Shown here: positions 34,977 to 46,335 of the stretch, piece by piece | How the letters are laid out: each line of letters starts with the position of its first letter | Numbering within the stretch: the first letter of the stretch is position 1 | Origin: Anaeramoeba flamelloides | Taxonomy: Eukaryota > Metamonada > Anaeramoebidae | Assembly: GCA_027625915.1 (NCBI GenBank) | Contig: JANTQA010000019.1 | Span: 625,001 to 689,000, forward strand | Reading direction: 5' to 3' | DNA length: 64,000 nucleotides | Notes under the pieces: generated by a model | Told to the model about the DNA's origin: nothing | The model's database searches: none | Seen by the model: only the letters and a program-made list of their open reading frames with translations | Position numbers and translations under genes: made by a program

Positions 34977-37081
34977 TTATTTTTTAGATTTTGCTTTTTT
35001 TTTCTTCGATTTTTTTAATGAACGATTCTTTCCTTTTTTAACATTTTTTTGATTTGTATCCTTGTTATTTTCTGAATTAGAAGATGTCGACCAATCTGAG
35101 TTTGTAATATAATTATAGCTGGGGCTGGAGCTGGGGCTAGGACTAAAGCTTGATGAGGTTAATTTCTTAAAGCGGTTCGAAGCGGTTGTGTGCCCAGAGC
35201 TGTAAACCGATGTTGTGCTTGAAAATTTGATCGATTTTGAACTTGAGATCTCATTATCGCTTTTACTTCGATTCATACCCCCACTTTTGCTGGTTTTAGA
35301 TTTGACGTTTTCGTCACTGACAGAAAATGGGTTCGAACCCGAACCCGAATCCGAATCCGAATCCGAATTTGAACCTGAGTCTGAATCGGAGTCGGAGTCT
35401 GTATGTGAATATACATTAAAATTAAGAGTAGAAAATTTTTTTAATTTTTTAATTCTTTTGAAAAGCTTTACGTTATTCTTGTTTGGGATTTGAGAAATAA
35501 TATAATCAATAAAGCGATTTAATTCATTATAAAACTTTTCTCGATATCGGGTTTCAATATTGTTGTGCCCTGCGTTTTGGATCCATATACCATCAAATTT
35601 CTTCGGAAATAAATTATACAGCTTTTTGCCATGTTCGATCGACACAACGGTGTCGTTTGTCCCATGGATGACCATCACGGGGAAGTTCACCTTTGGTGCC
35701 TTTTTAACATTCACAAATTTGTCTAACGGCAAATTGCACATTAGCTTCATAACGACCCGAAAAACTGAAAGAATTGGGGACATTAAAAAGACACCTCCGC
35801 AGGGGTACTTTGACGCCATTTCAAGGACAACAGCTGTACCCAGGCTATGGCCAAACCAAATGATCTCTTCCGCCGGTACCTTTTTTTCTTTGATAACCCA
35901 ATTATAAACCGCTTCCGCGCTTTGGTAGCAATTTTTTTCTCTCGCCTTGCCTTCGGTTTGCGGGAAGCCAGGGTACTCAAACAAATAAATATTGGAGTTT
36001 GTTTTTTTAGCAATACGGATCGCATACTGATCTAATTGAGAGATCGATTCTCCGTTTCCGTGTGCAAATATAAGAGTCAACCTTTTTCGGGATTGAATTT
36101 TTTCGCTGATTTTCTCTTCTTCTTCTTTTTCTTTTTCTTTTTCTTCTTCTTTTTCTTCTTCTTTTTCTTCTTCTTCTTCTTCTTTTTCATTTTCTTTTTC
36201 TTTTTCTTTTTCATTTTCTTCTTCTTTTTCTTTTTCGTTTTCTTCTTCTTTTTCTTTTTCTTTTTCATTTTCTTTTTCTTTTTCTTGTTTTTCTTTTTCT
36301 GTTTCTAATTGTTTTTGGTTGGCTATTTAATTTGAAATAAAAACAATACATTTTTTTTTTCATGTTTGAAAAATTATTTAGTGGCAAAATAAAACAAAAG
36401 AAATGTTTTTGGTTTTTTGTCAAAGAATATTTTTGCCATTTCAAGTTACGATTGTGTGTGACTCACAAATAGACCATAAAATATCAAAAAAATATTGTTT
36501 TTTTTGAGCATCTAATTCCCAGTTAAGATTTACCAATTAATTCGATCGGTTCATTCTGATCTTAAAATTAAAATTGGTTGATCTTCTTTTTGACAAAAAG
36601 TGAGTCATCAAAAAAAAAAAAAAAAAAAACTTGAAAAACAATGAAATAAAAGTTGTTAAACTAAAAAAAGAAGCTAGTTACTTATTTGTGGGCAATTGTC
36701 AAGCGTAAGCGATTGCGTTTTGTTTTTGTTTGGATCTTTGTTTTTGTTTGGATCTTTGTTTTTGGATCGAGCCTGATTCATGCCTTCGCTGTTTTCAAGT
36801 TCCTTTTTGGTTTTTTTGTTTGTTCCGTTCTCTTTTTCTTCGTCTGAGGTGAAAGACCATTCGTCATTATTCAAATCGTACGCATAACTTTCGTTGCTTG
36901 AAGATCCAAAATACTTCATTTTTTCCATCTTATATTCTTCTTCATAATCGTCGTCTGGTGTAAATTTTAAAATCGGGATTTTGTGGTTTTTTTTTGTTGT
37001 TGTCCAAAACAAATTCTCGCCTTCGACGATCTTTTCTTTTTTAGGAGGTCGAAAGATTAATTTACTCATAATTATACCCAT
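34977..37081 (-). CDS. ABHD17-like alpha/beta hydrolase, two exons, with charged insert
   Basis: Exon 1 is 37081-36682 (alternative AUG at 37069, MSKLIFRPPK). A GTAACT donor and an AATAG acceptor bound a 359-nt intron, and exon 2 is 36322-34977. The phases match, giving 581 residues. Exon 1 carries KLIFRPPKKEKIVEGENLFW, like the N-terminal strand region of ABHD17/ABHD13 proteins. Exon 2 holds LIFAHGNGES (oxyanion HGN), FEYPGFPQTEGKA, nucleophile elbow GHSLG (Ser ~293), HGTNDTVV (Asp ~357) and AGHNNIE (His ~386), so a full catalytic triad. A Glu/Lys-rich block of ~70 residues (~137-207), preceded by Asn/Lys linker, separates the first strands from HGNG. The C-terminus is a Ser/Asp repeat followed by a Lys-rich end. 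ABHD17 enzymes remove palmitate from membrane proteins such as Ras; that role is inferred. The usual N-terminal Cys cluster is not evident. Confidence 0.85.
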
Positions 37082-39363
37082 TGTTCTTTAATACTAATTT
37101 TTTTTTAGTTGTTGAGAGGCTGTTTTTTTCTTTGTGTAAAAAAATTATTAAATAAAAAGAAATTCCAAAAAATAATTTCCCAGGTTTTCAGTTTCCTAAT
37201 TTTATTTTAGGAAAGTAAATTAAAAGTTTTGAAAAGATCGTGCTCAAGAAACCTGTTTCTTGTTTCAATCGTGAAAATTATTCAAATTTCTCTTTTTGCT
37301 AAATTGTTTTCTAGATGATAAAAAATTTGTTTGAGAGTTGTTTCCATGATAAGGAATCATTTAAATATAAAACAAAAAATGTCTTTCTCATTCCCATAAA
37401 AAATTCTAACTTTTCATTTCTGGTTCAATTTAACTTATTTTTTTTAAAAGATTTTATGGTCGGTCAAATGAAGGTAATATTTTATTCTAACACGTTGAAT
37501 AGAATCTTCTTTTGGAGAAAATAACTCTCATTTGGAAAACTAGATTTCTTTCTTTTCAAAAGAACATTTTTGAAAGCAGTTTTATGAATCAGTCTTATTA
37601 AGTGTTACGTTTTTAAGTACATTAATAATCTTTTGGTTGTTTGGTATGGAGTTAAAAAATATTTTCCCTTTTTTTATGTTTTTTTTACAAAGGTGTTGAA
37701 AAGCCAAAAAAGATCTCGAACTGTAAAGTGTTTGTGACTTGAAATGCAAATATTTCAGATTTAACACGTTATAATATAAAAAAACAAAGAACCATGGGAA
37801 GTTTATACAAACAGTTTGTTTACAACACCAAAGTAAAGTGGTATGTAACAAAAAACCAATACTCACTATCTTTTGTCTTAAATAATTTTGCGAACAAAAA
37901 TTCACCACATACATCAAGTCTATAGATGAGGGGGCAAAGAACTGTCGATTTGAAGTTCGGTAAAGGAGCTAAAGAAAAAATCCAACTCTTGAAAAGTCAC
38001 AAAAAAAAAAGTTTGTCAAAAACAAAACTTTTTTGATGAAATCCAACTTTTTGTATCAGATAAAAAAAAAAGAACATTTTCAAGTTGGGTACGAATATCC
38101 CCGAGACCTCTAGCTGTGTTGGTTTTTGTTGCTTTGATCCATACTTTTTACATTATTTTTAACTTTTTGTTTGTTTTTGGAAAAGATGATCGAAAAATTT
38201 ATTAAAGACTCTAAATGAAACCAAATAGTGTTAAATTCAATATAATTAAACACCTGTGTGAAATTAAAAATTCTAAAAAAACCCTTCTAAAAGAAATTAT
38301 TGTTTTGATCATCTTATCAAGAAAAGATCAGTTGAAAATTCCCAAAAAGTTGACCATAAATTACAATCAGCAACACACCAAAAATTTTCAAATTTTTTTT
38401 GAAAAGGACTCAAAAAAATGAGGTTTTTAAAATTGAAAGACTATCAAAAATAAAGACACTTTGTGGAGATACGTCACCCGAGTAATTGTTGATGAGCTTT
38501 GTTCTGTATCTCTTGAGATCCAAAAGAACTTTTAAATTTCATAATTTTGGGAATTTGTGATTTTTGATTAATCTGGTTCTAAATTGTAAATTGTTCTTAA
38601 TAAACCAAAAGTTTATTTATAATTGATACAACTTTATTTTTTCAAAGGTTTTTCTTGGAAACTCAATAAAACTAGTTTTAGAAGAAAAATGGTTGGTCTG
38701 AAAATCACAAACAACTTTTAAAATAAGAATCCTATCCGATAAATTTCTAATTGTTAAAATCTGAAATTTAATTGTTCTTTTGGATCTCAAGAGATACAGA
38801 GTATATCTTATCAATAATACCTTGAATAGTACATCTCTTCAATAGGATTTATTTTTGATAATTTTCAAGGGTCTTGTAATATGTAAAAAACTTTCAGTAA
38901 ATTTAATAATCTATTCAAAAAATTCGACATTTGGTCAATTAATAATATTTTTCAAAAATCTGCTTATCATCCTTAATTAAAATGCCATTTTCTGAAAATA
39001 AATTATTGATTGTGAAAAGTTGATCCATTTTTCTTTTCATGTTCAGAAACACAACTCAACTTTGGTCCATAAATATCCGTGTCTAAATATTCTCTAGTTG
39101 ACGGTTTTGGAAAAAAAGTTTAACACTGATTTTTCATTGGGAACATTTATCGAACTTGAAAAGTAAAATCAATTAAAAGAAGAAACCAATAAAGTTCAAA
39201 TAATAATCCATTATATTATTTTCAATCAAACAAACAAATGCAATTTAATTCTCCTTGATTATCGAAGTTGTTCAGTGTTTTTGGAGATCTCAAAAATAGT
39301 CAATTTTTTCATCAAATTTTTAATAATTGATTGATTAACGAAAAAACTATACCAAAAGATAGA
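37082..39363. other. Intergenic stretch upstream of the hydrolase gene
   Basis: The first few hundred bases from 37082 should hold the hydrolase promoter and 5' UTR. Frames at 37315-37524, 37582-37917 and 38215-38421 have no motif. The stretch includes the inverted-repeat structure listed next. Confidence 0.5.
38503..38801. repeat. Inverted-repeat structure of about 300 bp
   Basis: The left arm at 38503-38540 starts TCTGTATCTCTTGAGATCCA, then AAAGAAC. The right arm at 38761-38801 is its reverse complement (ending GGATCTCAAGAGATACAGA), with few mismatches over ~38 bp. Weaker inverted similarity (TTTGTGATTTT) continues inward. It has the shape of a MITE or a degenerate TIR element, but no second copy was seen in this window. 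Confidence 0.5.
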
Positions 39364-39500
39364 TCAAAAAAAACCCATTATTGCGCCGAATAATTCATTT
39401 TTTCTTTCTTTATTTATTTGTTCTTTTATTAATTGATCTTTATTTTCTTGTAAATTTTCATTAATGTCCCCAATTAAAAAACGTGTTGTACTTTTTTTCC
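39364..39500 (-). CDS. Possible orphan terminal exon (45 codons)
   Basis: Downstream of an acceptor-like ATCAG at 39504-39501, the minus strand reads GKKSTTRFLIGDINENLQEN then a Lys/Glu/Gln helix-like stretch and ELFGAIMGFF before TGA. Composition is protein-like rather than noise, but no upstream exon, family or start codon could be identified. It may be a gene remnant or chance. Confidence 0.2.
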
Positions 39501-41029
39501 CTGATAATTATTCTTTTATTTCCTATATATATATCCCTTAGCACCCCGGATTTGCCTATATTTCATCAAGTGTTTTAAATTAGATTTAAAATGATATTGA
39601 TCCACTAATATATTAATTATCTTATTTGTCTTTAATCCAGATTTGAATTATAATAAAAAGTCAAAATAGTTCAAAGATAAAGAAGTGAAGTTATTGATTT
39701 TTTTTTTGAAATTGAAAAAAAAAAAAATAATTATTCATTTTTACATTTTTTTTAAAGATTTTTATTTTTATTTTATTTTTTTAAATCAGAAATTTTATTA
39801 CATTAATAGTAATTCAAAACTCAACACATTAATTTATTAATAATAACCACCAAAAAATTTGCTAATTTTATGATAAAAAAAATAAATTAAAAAATAAATT
39901 ACTTTGAAATTTAATTTTTTTTTTTAGAAAAAATTTCAATAAAATATACAATTAAGAGAAAAATGAAATTTATTTCTTTAGGCCAAAATTAAATTTTTAA
40001 TATGATTAAATTTCTAAAACTTTTATTTAAGCAATAAATAATAATTGAAAATCAAAAAAAAAAAAAAAATTGTAAAATAATTTCAATTTATTAAATTGTA
40101 ATAAAACAAATATAAATTACTTTTTAATCGATAAAATATTTATACCTAAATTTAAATAAAATAAAAAATAATTCTTAAATATTATTTCAATATAATAAAA
40201 TAATCTCCGAAACCAAACTTTTTTTTATTGCATTTTGTTATTGGTAAAAATTTGAATAATATATTTGCAATATTTGGATTTTTCCTTAATAAATTAATCC
40301 AGATCTTGTTAAATAAGTTTTGATATATGGTCTCTAATTCGAAAATATTGTTTATTTTATGTCTAGATTTTAAAAAGTCAAAAATTAAAAAATTGTAAAA
40401 AATAAAAAAAAAAAATCAATTATTAATCTGACTTGAACTATTGGCCAAATCATTTAAAATTGAAAAAAAATCTTGTTGAAAAAAATTGTAAAATTTTGCA
40501 ATGAAAAAAAAATTTGATTTTTTTTTCTAATTTAATTTATATTTTTTTTTTATTTTTAAATTATTTAGAATCTAATATAGATATTGATATTGAATAGTAA
40601 TCAGTAGATAAAACAAATATTCTATGTGATGTTATAATAACTTTTATAATGAATAAATTATTTAATCAAGCATTTTAGGCAATTTTGGGGTGCAAAGGGC
40701 CCCAAAAAAATTTCCAGTAAAGTATGATGTGTTTTAAATGTTAAAACCAAGAGGTTTTTAGTGTCTAGACAAACTTTTCAAAAAAAAAAAAAATTTATTT
40801 TGACAAAATTTGGAAAAAATAATACAATCACAATAACCAAAAAAAAATTCCCAATATTGAAAATTTTTTTTCAAGTTATTTTTTTATTTTAAACAACTAT
40901 ACAATTTTTAATTATAAAATTTTCTTTCTAAGATAATTTTTTATTAATTCTATACCTTATTATCCTTTGATAACATTTCAAATTAAAATTTTTGTTTGAA
41001 GTGTTTTTAGGTTATTTGGGGTGCTAAGG

Positions 41030-41032
<3 letters not shown>
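39501..41032. other. AT-rich stretch with recurring GGGGTGCTAAGGG motif
   Basis: Non-coding. The motif TTTGGGGTGCTAAGGGGG at about 41013-41032 recurs as TTTTGGGGTGCAAAGGGCCC at 40683-40702, and reversed (CCGGGGTGCTAAGGGATATA) at about 39529-39549. Each sits beside a (TA)-rich tract or a TTTTAGGCAA-like block. They may be the ends of an unrecognised repeat. Confidence 0.4.

Positions 41033-41083
<51 letters not shown>
41033..41083. repeat. (TA)n microsatellite
   Basis: An uninterrupted alternating AT tract of about 51 bases, immediately left of the repeat D copy. It is self-complementary and likely length-variable. Confidence 0.9.
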
Positions 41084-41087
<4 letters not shown>

Positions 41088-41093
41088 TTGCTT

Positions 41094-41769
41094 CAGTCAA
41101 AGTGGGACAACACCTTTTTTTTCAAATATCAATTATTTTTTATAATTAACCTTTGATGAACAAATAAGAAATAAGTTGAATAACAAAAATCAAAGAGTTG
41201 TTGATATAAATCTGAAATAAAACCAATTGATCAATATATTTTATTAAAAATTGAAAAATTAAAATTCTTAGAAACAAATTGAGAGAAACAAGAATGTTCG
41301 TTTTGATCTCTATTGGTATTTGAATAATAAATTGGAAAAAACTTCCACTTCATTTCCCATGCCTTTCTTATAGAAATCAAGCACCTCAAACAAATTGTGT
41401 TGGTATTTATAGCATCTATTTGAAAAAGGAAATGAAAATGACGTGAAAATTTTTCGCATATATTAATCAAATATCTGGATCAAAGATCGAAAAAAATTCC
41501 AATATAAATCAATATGATTTCTCAACAATCATTTTCATGGTTTCAATAACATTCGAATAACACAATTTTATCAAGTGACTATTGATCTTGCAATAAAATA
41601 TCTTTTTGGAATTGAATTATTTATCAAAAAAAAAAATCTAAAAAAAAAAAAAATGTGAAAAAATGATTTCAATTTTGAAACTTTCCAAAATAAGTTTAAT
41701 CTACTAATATCCATGCAAAAATCTTTTAACACATGTATTTTATCTCTTACAACTGGGCCTCTTTGACTT
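41094..41769 (+). mobile_element. Repeat D copy 1, probable non-autonomous TIR element
   Basis: Begins CAGTCAAAGTGGGACAAC and ends CAACTGGGCCTCTTTGACT, whose reverse complement AGTCAAAGAGGCCCAGTTG matches the start imperfectly. It aligns along its length with 56653-57165 (for example CAAATATCAATTATTTT, AACCTTTGATGAACAAATAA, ATAACACAATTTTA, CTAATATC). No transposase is present. The CAGT-type termini resemble Tc1/mariner-type MITEs. Copies are old and diverged. Confidence 0.5.
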
Positions 41770-42868
41770 AAAAATAGTTTGGTTTGTATTTTTTCATTTA
41801 TTTATATTTATATAGTATATCTATCCATCTAAATCTATACTTAAAATTAAATCCCAATTTCCAGATGCATTATATATTATACATGAATCTATTTCAAGAT
41901 AACCCAATTAAGAAACTTTACACTCTTCATATTATGAGTTATAAGATTTATCTATACCCTGGAAAAATATTACGAAGTGAATAATTTATATCTTGATTTT
42001 TTTTTTTTAAAGTTGAATAAACTTTTTTAAGAAATCTATCATACATCACATACTAAGTTTTTTTAAATAGGTTTTGAATATTCTTAAAAATTACTAAAGC
42101 CTACAATGTAAAACTTTGGCCTTTTTGTTAAAAGGTAATAAAGATATATACTTAATTTTCAATTTCAATTATTTTTTATTATACGTTTTAATACAAGTGT
42201 TCTTCGTTGAAGTATTACATTTTGATAGTTTTTGAGATATCACCACATATTTTTTATTTCATTTGGTAAATGAGTTCTATAGATTAAAAGAATGTTTGAA
42301 AATCCTTACTTACATATATAGATGGTTAGAAGTCAGCAACAAGTTAAACTTTATTGAAATTTATTTAACATAGAACCAAAGAAATCAATTTGTTTCAAAT
42401 TGCGGAAATTAGATCTTTATAAAAATTAAACAAGAAAGACTATAAATAATATTACTTAATTTTGATTTTTTGTATAAACTGGTTGAACTTATTTTTTTTC
42501 TTGTAAATATTGATTTTTTTTTGTTAATTGAATTTCTTTCTAATAGATATCCTAAATTTTTTTCTTTTTGTTGTATGAATATTTTCAAATCAAAGAAGTT
42601 CAATTTTACAATATTTTTTTTAGTGTGGTGTCACTCTTTGTATGACTGCTCAAATTCAAGATAGGTACTCTTGCCTTAAAACAATTTTTAAATGATCACA
42701 AATCCTAACAACAATAACAAATAGGATAAATACAATCAAAGGATAAGAATATAATCATACACTCTTTTAAAATTTTAATTAAAACCTTATTTCAAACATA
42801 ATAGATTTAGAATTGAAAAAGATTGTAATTTCATTTTTTTTGAATTTACTTCTAATTTTAATTACATA
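41770..42868. other. Intergenic stretch upstream of the eL8 gene
   Basis: AT-rich. Frames at 41784-41984 and 42409-42664 are without motif. The promoter and 5' UTR of the ribosomal protein gene presumably lie at its right end. Confidence 0.5.
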
Positions 42869-44371
42869 ATGGTAAAATCAATTTTTTTTTTTAAAAGTTT
42901 TCTTCTCGTTTTCACTTTTAAAAATTCCTTTCTTTATTCTAACTTACACAACACCCTTCTAATAATAACCAAAAAATAGTCAAACAAAAGTAAACAAGCA
43001 AGACAAAAAAAAAACCAACCAAAAAAACAAAAAGGAAAAGGAAAAAGAAAAGGAAAGAAAAAACAAAAGAAAGTTGACAAATTTGCCAAGGTCTACTCCA
43101 AGCAAAAGAAATCTGTTCCAGTCAGGGATCTCTACCAAGTCATGAGGTGGCCAAAATATATCAAAATCCAAAGACAAAGAAAAGTTCTCATGAAAAGACT
43201 TCGTGTCCCACCTGCAATTAACCAATTCACAAACACTCTTGAAAGAAATACTGCTTACCAACTGTTTACTTTACTTGCAAAATATTCACCAGAAACCAAA
43301 AAACAAAAGAAAACCAGACTCCAAAAAGTTGCCGAATCTAAAGTAATTGGTGATAATGTTAAATCAAAAAAGCCACTTACAGTCAAATATGGAATTAACC
43401 ATGTTACTTCTTTGGTCGAAAGAAAAAAGGCCAAACTTGTTATCATTGCTCATGATGTTGATCCAATTGAAGTAAAATAATTTACTACTTTCTTTATTTT
43501 TTTTTTTTCTTTTTTTTTTTTTTTAATTTTTGATTTGCTTTTTAAAAGTTTTTTTTTTCTTTTTCTTCAAAATAATTGAAAAAACATTCCTCTATCATTT
43601 ATTTCGTAGTCTGTTCTATGATCACAATTAACTAAACAGTGATCATCAAAATTTTCTTTCTTTAATTTTATCTGTCATCCTTCATCCTTCATCCTTCATC
43701 CTTCATCCTTCATCTTTCATCTTTCATCTTTCATCTTTCTTCATTCGTCATTCGTCATTCATCCTTCATAAAACAAAAAAAACTAAACTTACAATAATCA
43801 ACAATTTCATCAAATCTCCCTCTTTTCCAATTTCCAAAAAACCCGAAAAATTAAAAATAACAACACAAATTAAATAACAAAACATCCAAATTAATAAAAA
43901 AAAACAACTAAAAAGCTTGTTGTTTGGCTACCAGCTTTGTGTAGAAAGATGGGAATCCCATACTGTATTGTTAAAGGAAAGGCAAGACTTGGAAAGGTTG
44001 TACATAAAAAAACCGCGACTGCTTTAGCCTTAACAGATGTTAAACAGCAAGACAAAAACGCCTTTGCCAAGATCATTGATATCTGTATGCCCAAATTCAA
44101 TGACAACGTCGAAACAAGAACCAAATGGGGTGGTGGCGTTCTGAGTTCCAAAGCCCGAAAAGCAATTGAGAAGAATCTTGAATCATCACAATTATCAAAG
44201 AAACTTATGCAAGAACAAAAAATCAGAGAAAGAATCATCAAGGAAAAACTTGAACAACAAAGATTAGAAGAAGAGGCTCAAAAGAAGAAAGAAGAAGAAG
44301 CCAAAAATGGAAAACCAGAAGCAGATAAAACTGAAGATAAAAAAGATACCAAAAAGAAATCCAACAAATAA
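42869..44371 (+). CDS. RPL7A: 60S ribosomal protein eL8 (L7a), three exons
   Basis: Exon 1 appears to be only the start codon (42869-42871), followed directly by GTAAAA. Intron 1 ends in AATAG at 42979. Exon 2 is 42980-43471 and exon 3 is 43916-44371; all junctions are phase 0. The 316-residue product starts [13 protein letters not shown] with a Lys-rich N-terminus. It then contains [75 protein letters not shown] and [19 protein letters not shown], all landmark eL8 segments including the L7Ae-type RNA-binding fold. The protein is longer than animal L7a (~266) because of a Glu/Lys/Gln-rich tail of ~60 residues. It is a structural component of the large ribosomal subunit. Intron 2 is 444 nt and carries a tandem repeat. 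Confidence 0.95.
43675..43770 (+). repeat. CTTCATC 7-mer tandem repeat in eL8 intron 2
   Basis: A run of TCATCCT units changing to TCATCTT and then TCATTCG units, about a dozen 7-base repeats, entirely within intron 2. It is purely C/T with A and strongly strand-biased. It probably expands by slippage; no function is implied. Confidence 0.8.
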
Positions 44372-45315
44372 TATTTAAAAAAATTTCATTTCATTGAAAT
44401 TACAAAAAAATTAAATTAATGTTAATTTTCGAAAAATATAAAACAATATTTCATTAAAAAATTTGTTTTTTATCCATTTTTCACATCTTTATTTCTGCTT
44501 TTTTTTTGAATTGTAATTTGATGTTTTTTTTTCTTTTTCTTTTTTTTCTTTTCCTTTCCTTTTTTTTTTTTTCTTTTCTTTTCTTTTTCTTTTTTATAAA
44601 CTCTTAAAAATATTTCATTTTAACATTTTGAAATGAAGTTTAAGATTAGATCATCCTTAAAATCTAATAAAAATAAGAATAAAGATTTAAAAGTAATCAC
44701 TTTTACTTTGAATTTCCACGATCTAAATGTATAACATTTATATTTCACCATTTTATATTTCATTTACCCATAAAATAATAGCAGTGCTATTAATTATTAT
44801 GCGAAAAATATTTCTAATATAATACAAGTTTTTCTTTCAATTCAAGAAATACCAAAAAAATTATATGCATTTTATATCGTAAAGTATAAAAGAACTCATT
44901 TTTTACAATGAAATTTTAAGTAAAAAAAAATTTGATCTTTTTTTAATTTTAATTTTTTGTTTTGAAAAATAAAAACAAAAATCTGAAAAAAATTTTCATT
45001 TTAAATGAAATACTACTTTTTGTTATTTCTCATTGTTTATAAGTTTAAACAACATTTCAAATTTAATCAGATTTTAAAAATTCAAGAGCAATAAATCAAA
45101 TATTTAGAATCTGGGATTTTTATTTATTAGTGATAATCTTTATATCGAGTATTTACCGTTGTGTAAATTTATGTCATGGTTAGTTTTTACGTGTTTCTGC
45201 AAATGATACTAATATTTTGACAGATTTTTTAATTATTTTTCTATTCCCCCCCTTATTTATTTTCTAAAACTTTCTTTAATTACTTCATTCTCTCAATTTA
45301 CCAATAGATAAATTA
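44372..45315. other. AT-rich stretch downstream of eL8
   Basis: Includes the presumed 3' UTR of eL8 and a pyrimidine-rich tract at about 44525-44596. No gene can be supported. Confidence 0.5.
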
Positions 45316-45509
45316 CAGTCGGTTCCACTTTTAAGGCACAAACTTTCAATGGAATTTAAGGCATAATAAAAACCTCAAATTAATACACAAAATTCAGTTT
45401 CTAGTAAAATAATTTGTTAAAAAAATGTCCATATTTTGTACTTTAATTTGAGATTGTAGTGTGCCTTAAATTTTGTTGAAAGTTTGTTCCGTAAATTTGA
45501 AACGAACTG
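45316..45509 (+). mobile_element. Family A palindromic MITE, copy 2
   Basis: Left end CAGTCGGTTCCACTTTTAAG preceded by TA; right end AAACGAACTG followed by TA. The central TTCTAGTAAAA is in + orientation. It is more diverged than copies 4 and 6. Confidence 0.75.
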
Positions 45510-45629
45510 TATTCAAACACTTGTATCAAATTGAAGAATAGGAAATTTAGTTTGAAATGTTTTTTATGACTGTGTACGGTCAATTCACTCTTTAACTTTG
45601 AATTTAAAAATTTTATCACACCAGAATTA

Positions 45630-45826
45630 CAGTCAGTTTCACATTTAAGGCATAAACTTTCAACAAAATTTAAGGCACAAAAAAATCTCAAATTAAGGCA
45701 CAATTTTTTGGAATTTTAATTTTCACAAATTATTTTACTAGAATCTGAATTTTGTGCCTTAATTTGAGATTTTAATTGTGCCTTAAATTTCGTTGAAAGT
45801 TTGTGCCTTAAAAGTGAAACTGACTG
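45630..45826 (-). mobile_element. Family A palindromic MITE, copy 3
   Basis: Left end CAGTCAGTTTCACATTTAAG after TA; right end TGAAACTGACTG before TA. The centre reads TTTTACTAGAATC, so it is inverted relative to copy 1. It abuts the start of repeat B copy 2 at 45830. Confidence 0.85.
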
Positions 45827-45829
45827 TAC

Positions 45830-46335
45830 CTGGACTGGGTTTTTGCTGTCGAGTCGGTATCTTGTACTGGGATTTTGCGAAAACAAGATTTGGGAAACTG
45901 GCAAAAAAAAAAAAAAAGCAACTCAAGAAAAAAAAAAAAGAAAAGAAAAAAGCAACTCAATTTTGTAAAACCAAATCTTTTTCTTAAAACCTTAGCACTT
46001 TATAGAATCAAACCATCTATAAAGTTCTAAAAAACTTAATAAAGTAACCTATTTCATTTGATCTATAGTTGTTCAAATATTTCGATCTCTTTATTAAAAC
46101 AAATTGAAAATATTGATCATTTTTTTATGGGTCTATCCTTCCTATGAAAAAGATAGATTAATATTTGATAACAAATTAAAAAAAAAAATCTTAATGAATT
46201 AATTTAAAACAAACAGTTTGAAACTATTTTCATTAAATAATAATTGTGAAATCTTTGATTTTCCGCTTAAATTTCTGAAAGGGAATTTAAGTAAAAGGAT
46301 ATCCAGAGTGTAATTTACACTTCTTCAACAATAAA
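45830..46335 (+). repeat. Dispersed repeat B, copy 2
   Basis: Matches the reverse complement of 33572-34076. It includes GTCGAGTCGGTATCTTGTAC, AACAAGATTTGGGAAACTGG, a duplicated poly-A/AGCAACTCAA segment, and AGAGTGTAATTTACACTTC. Weak similarity may continue to about 46530. No coding potential was recognised. Confidence 0.6.

Noticed and set aside
35330-35400. GGTTCGAACCCGAACCCG text resembling a tRNA T-arm
   Set aside because: It lies in frame within the Ser/Asp repeat of the ABHD17-like gene and has no cloverleaf around it.
36036-36308. 90-codon Phe-rich frame on the plus strand
   Set aside because: It is the antisense reading of the Glu/Lys repeat in exon 2 of the ABHD17-like gene.
43619-43645. 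Possible C/D-box snoRNA in eL8 intron 2
   Set aside because: A short palindromic stem is present, but convincing C (RTGATGA) and D (CTGA) boxes at proper spacing are not.
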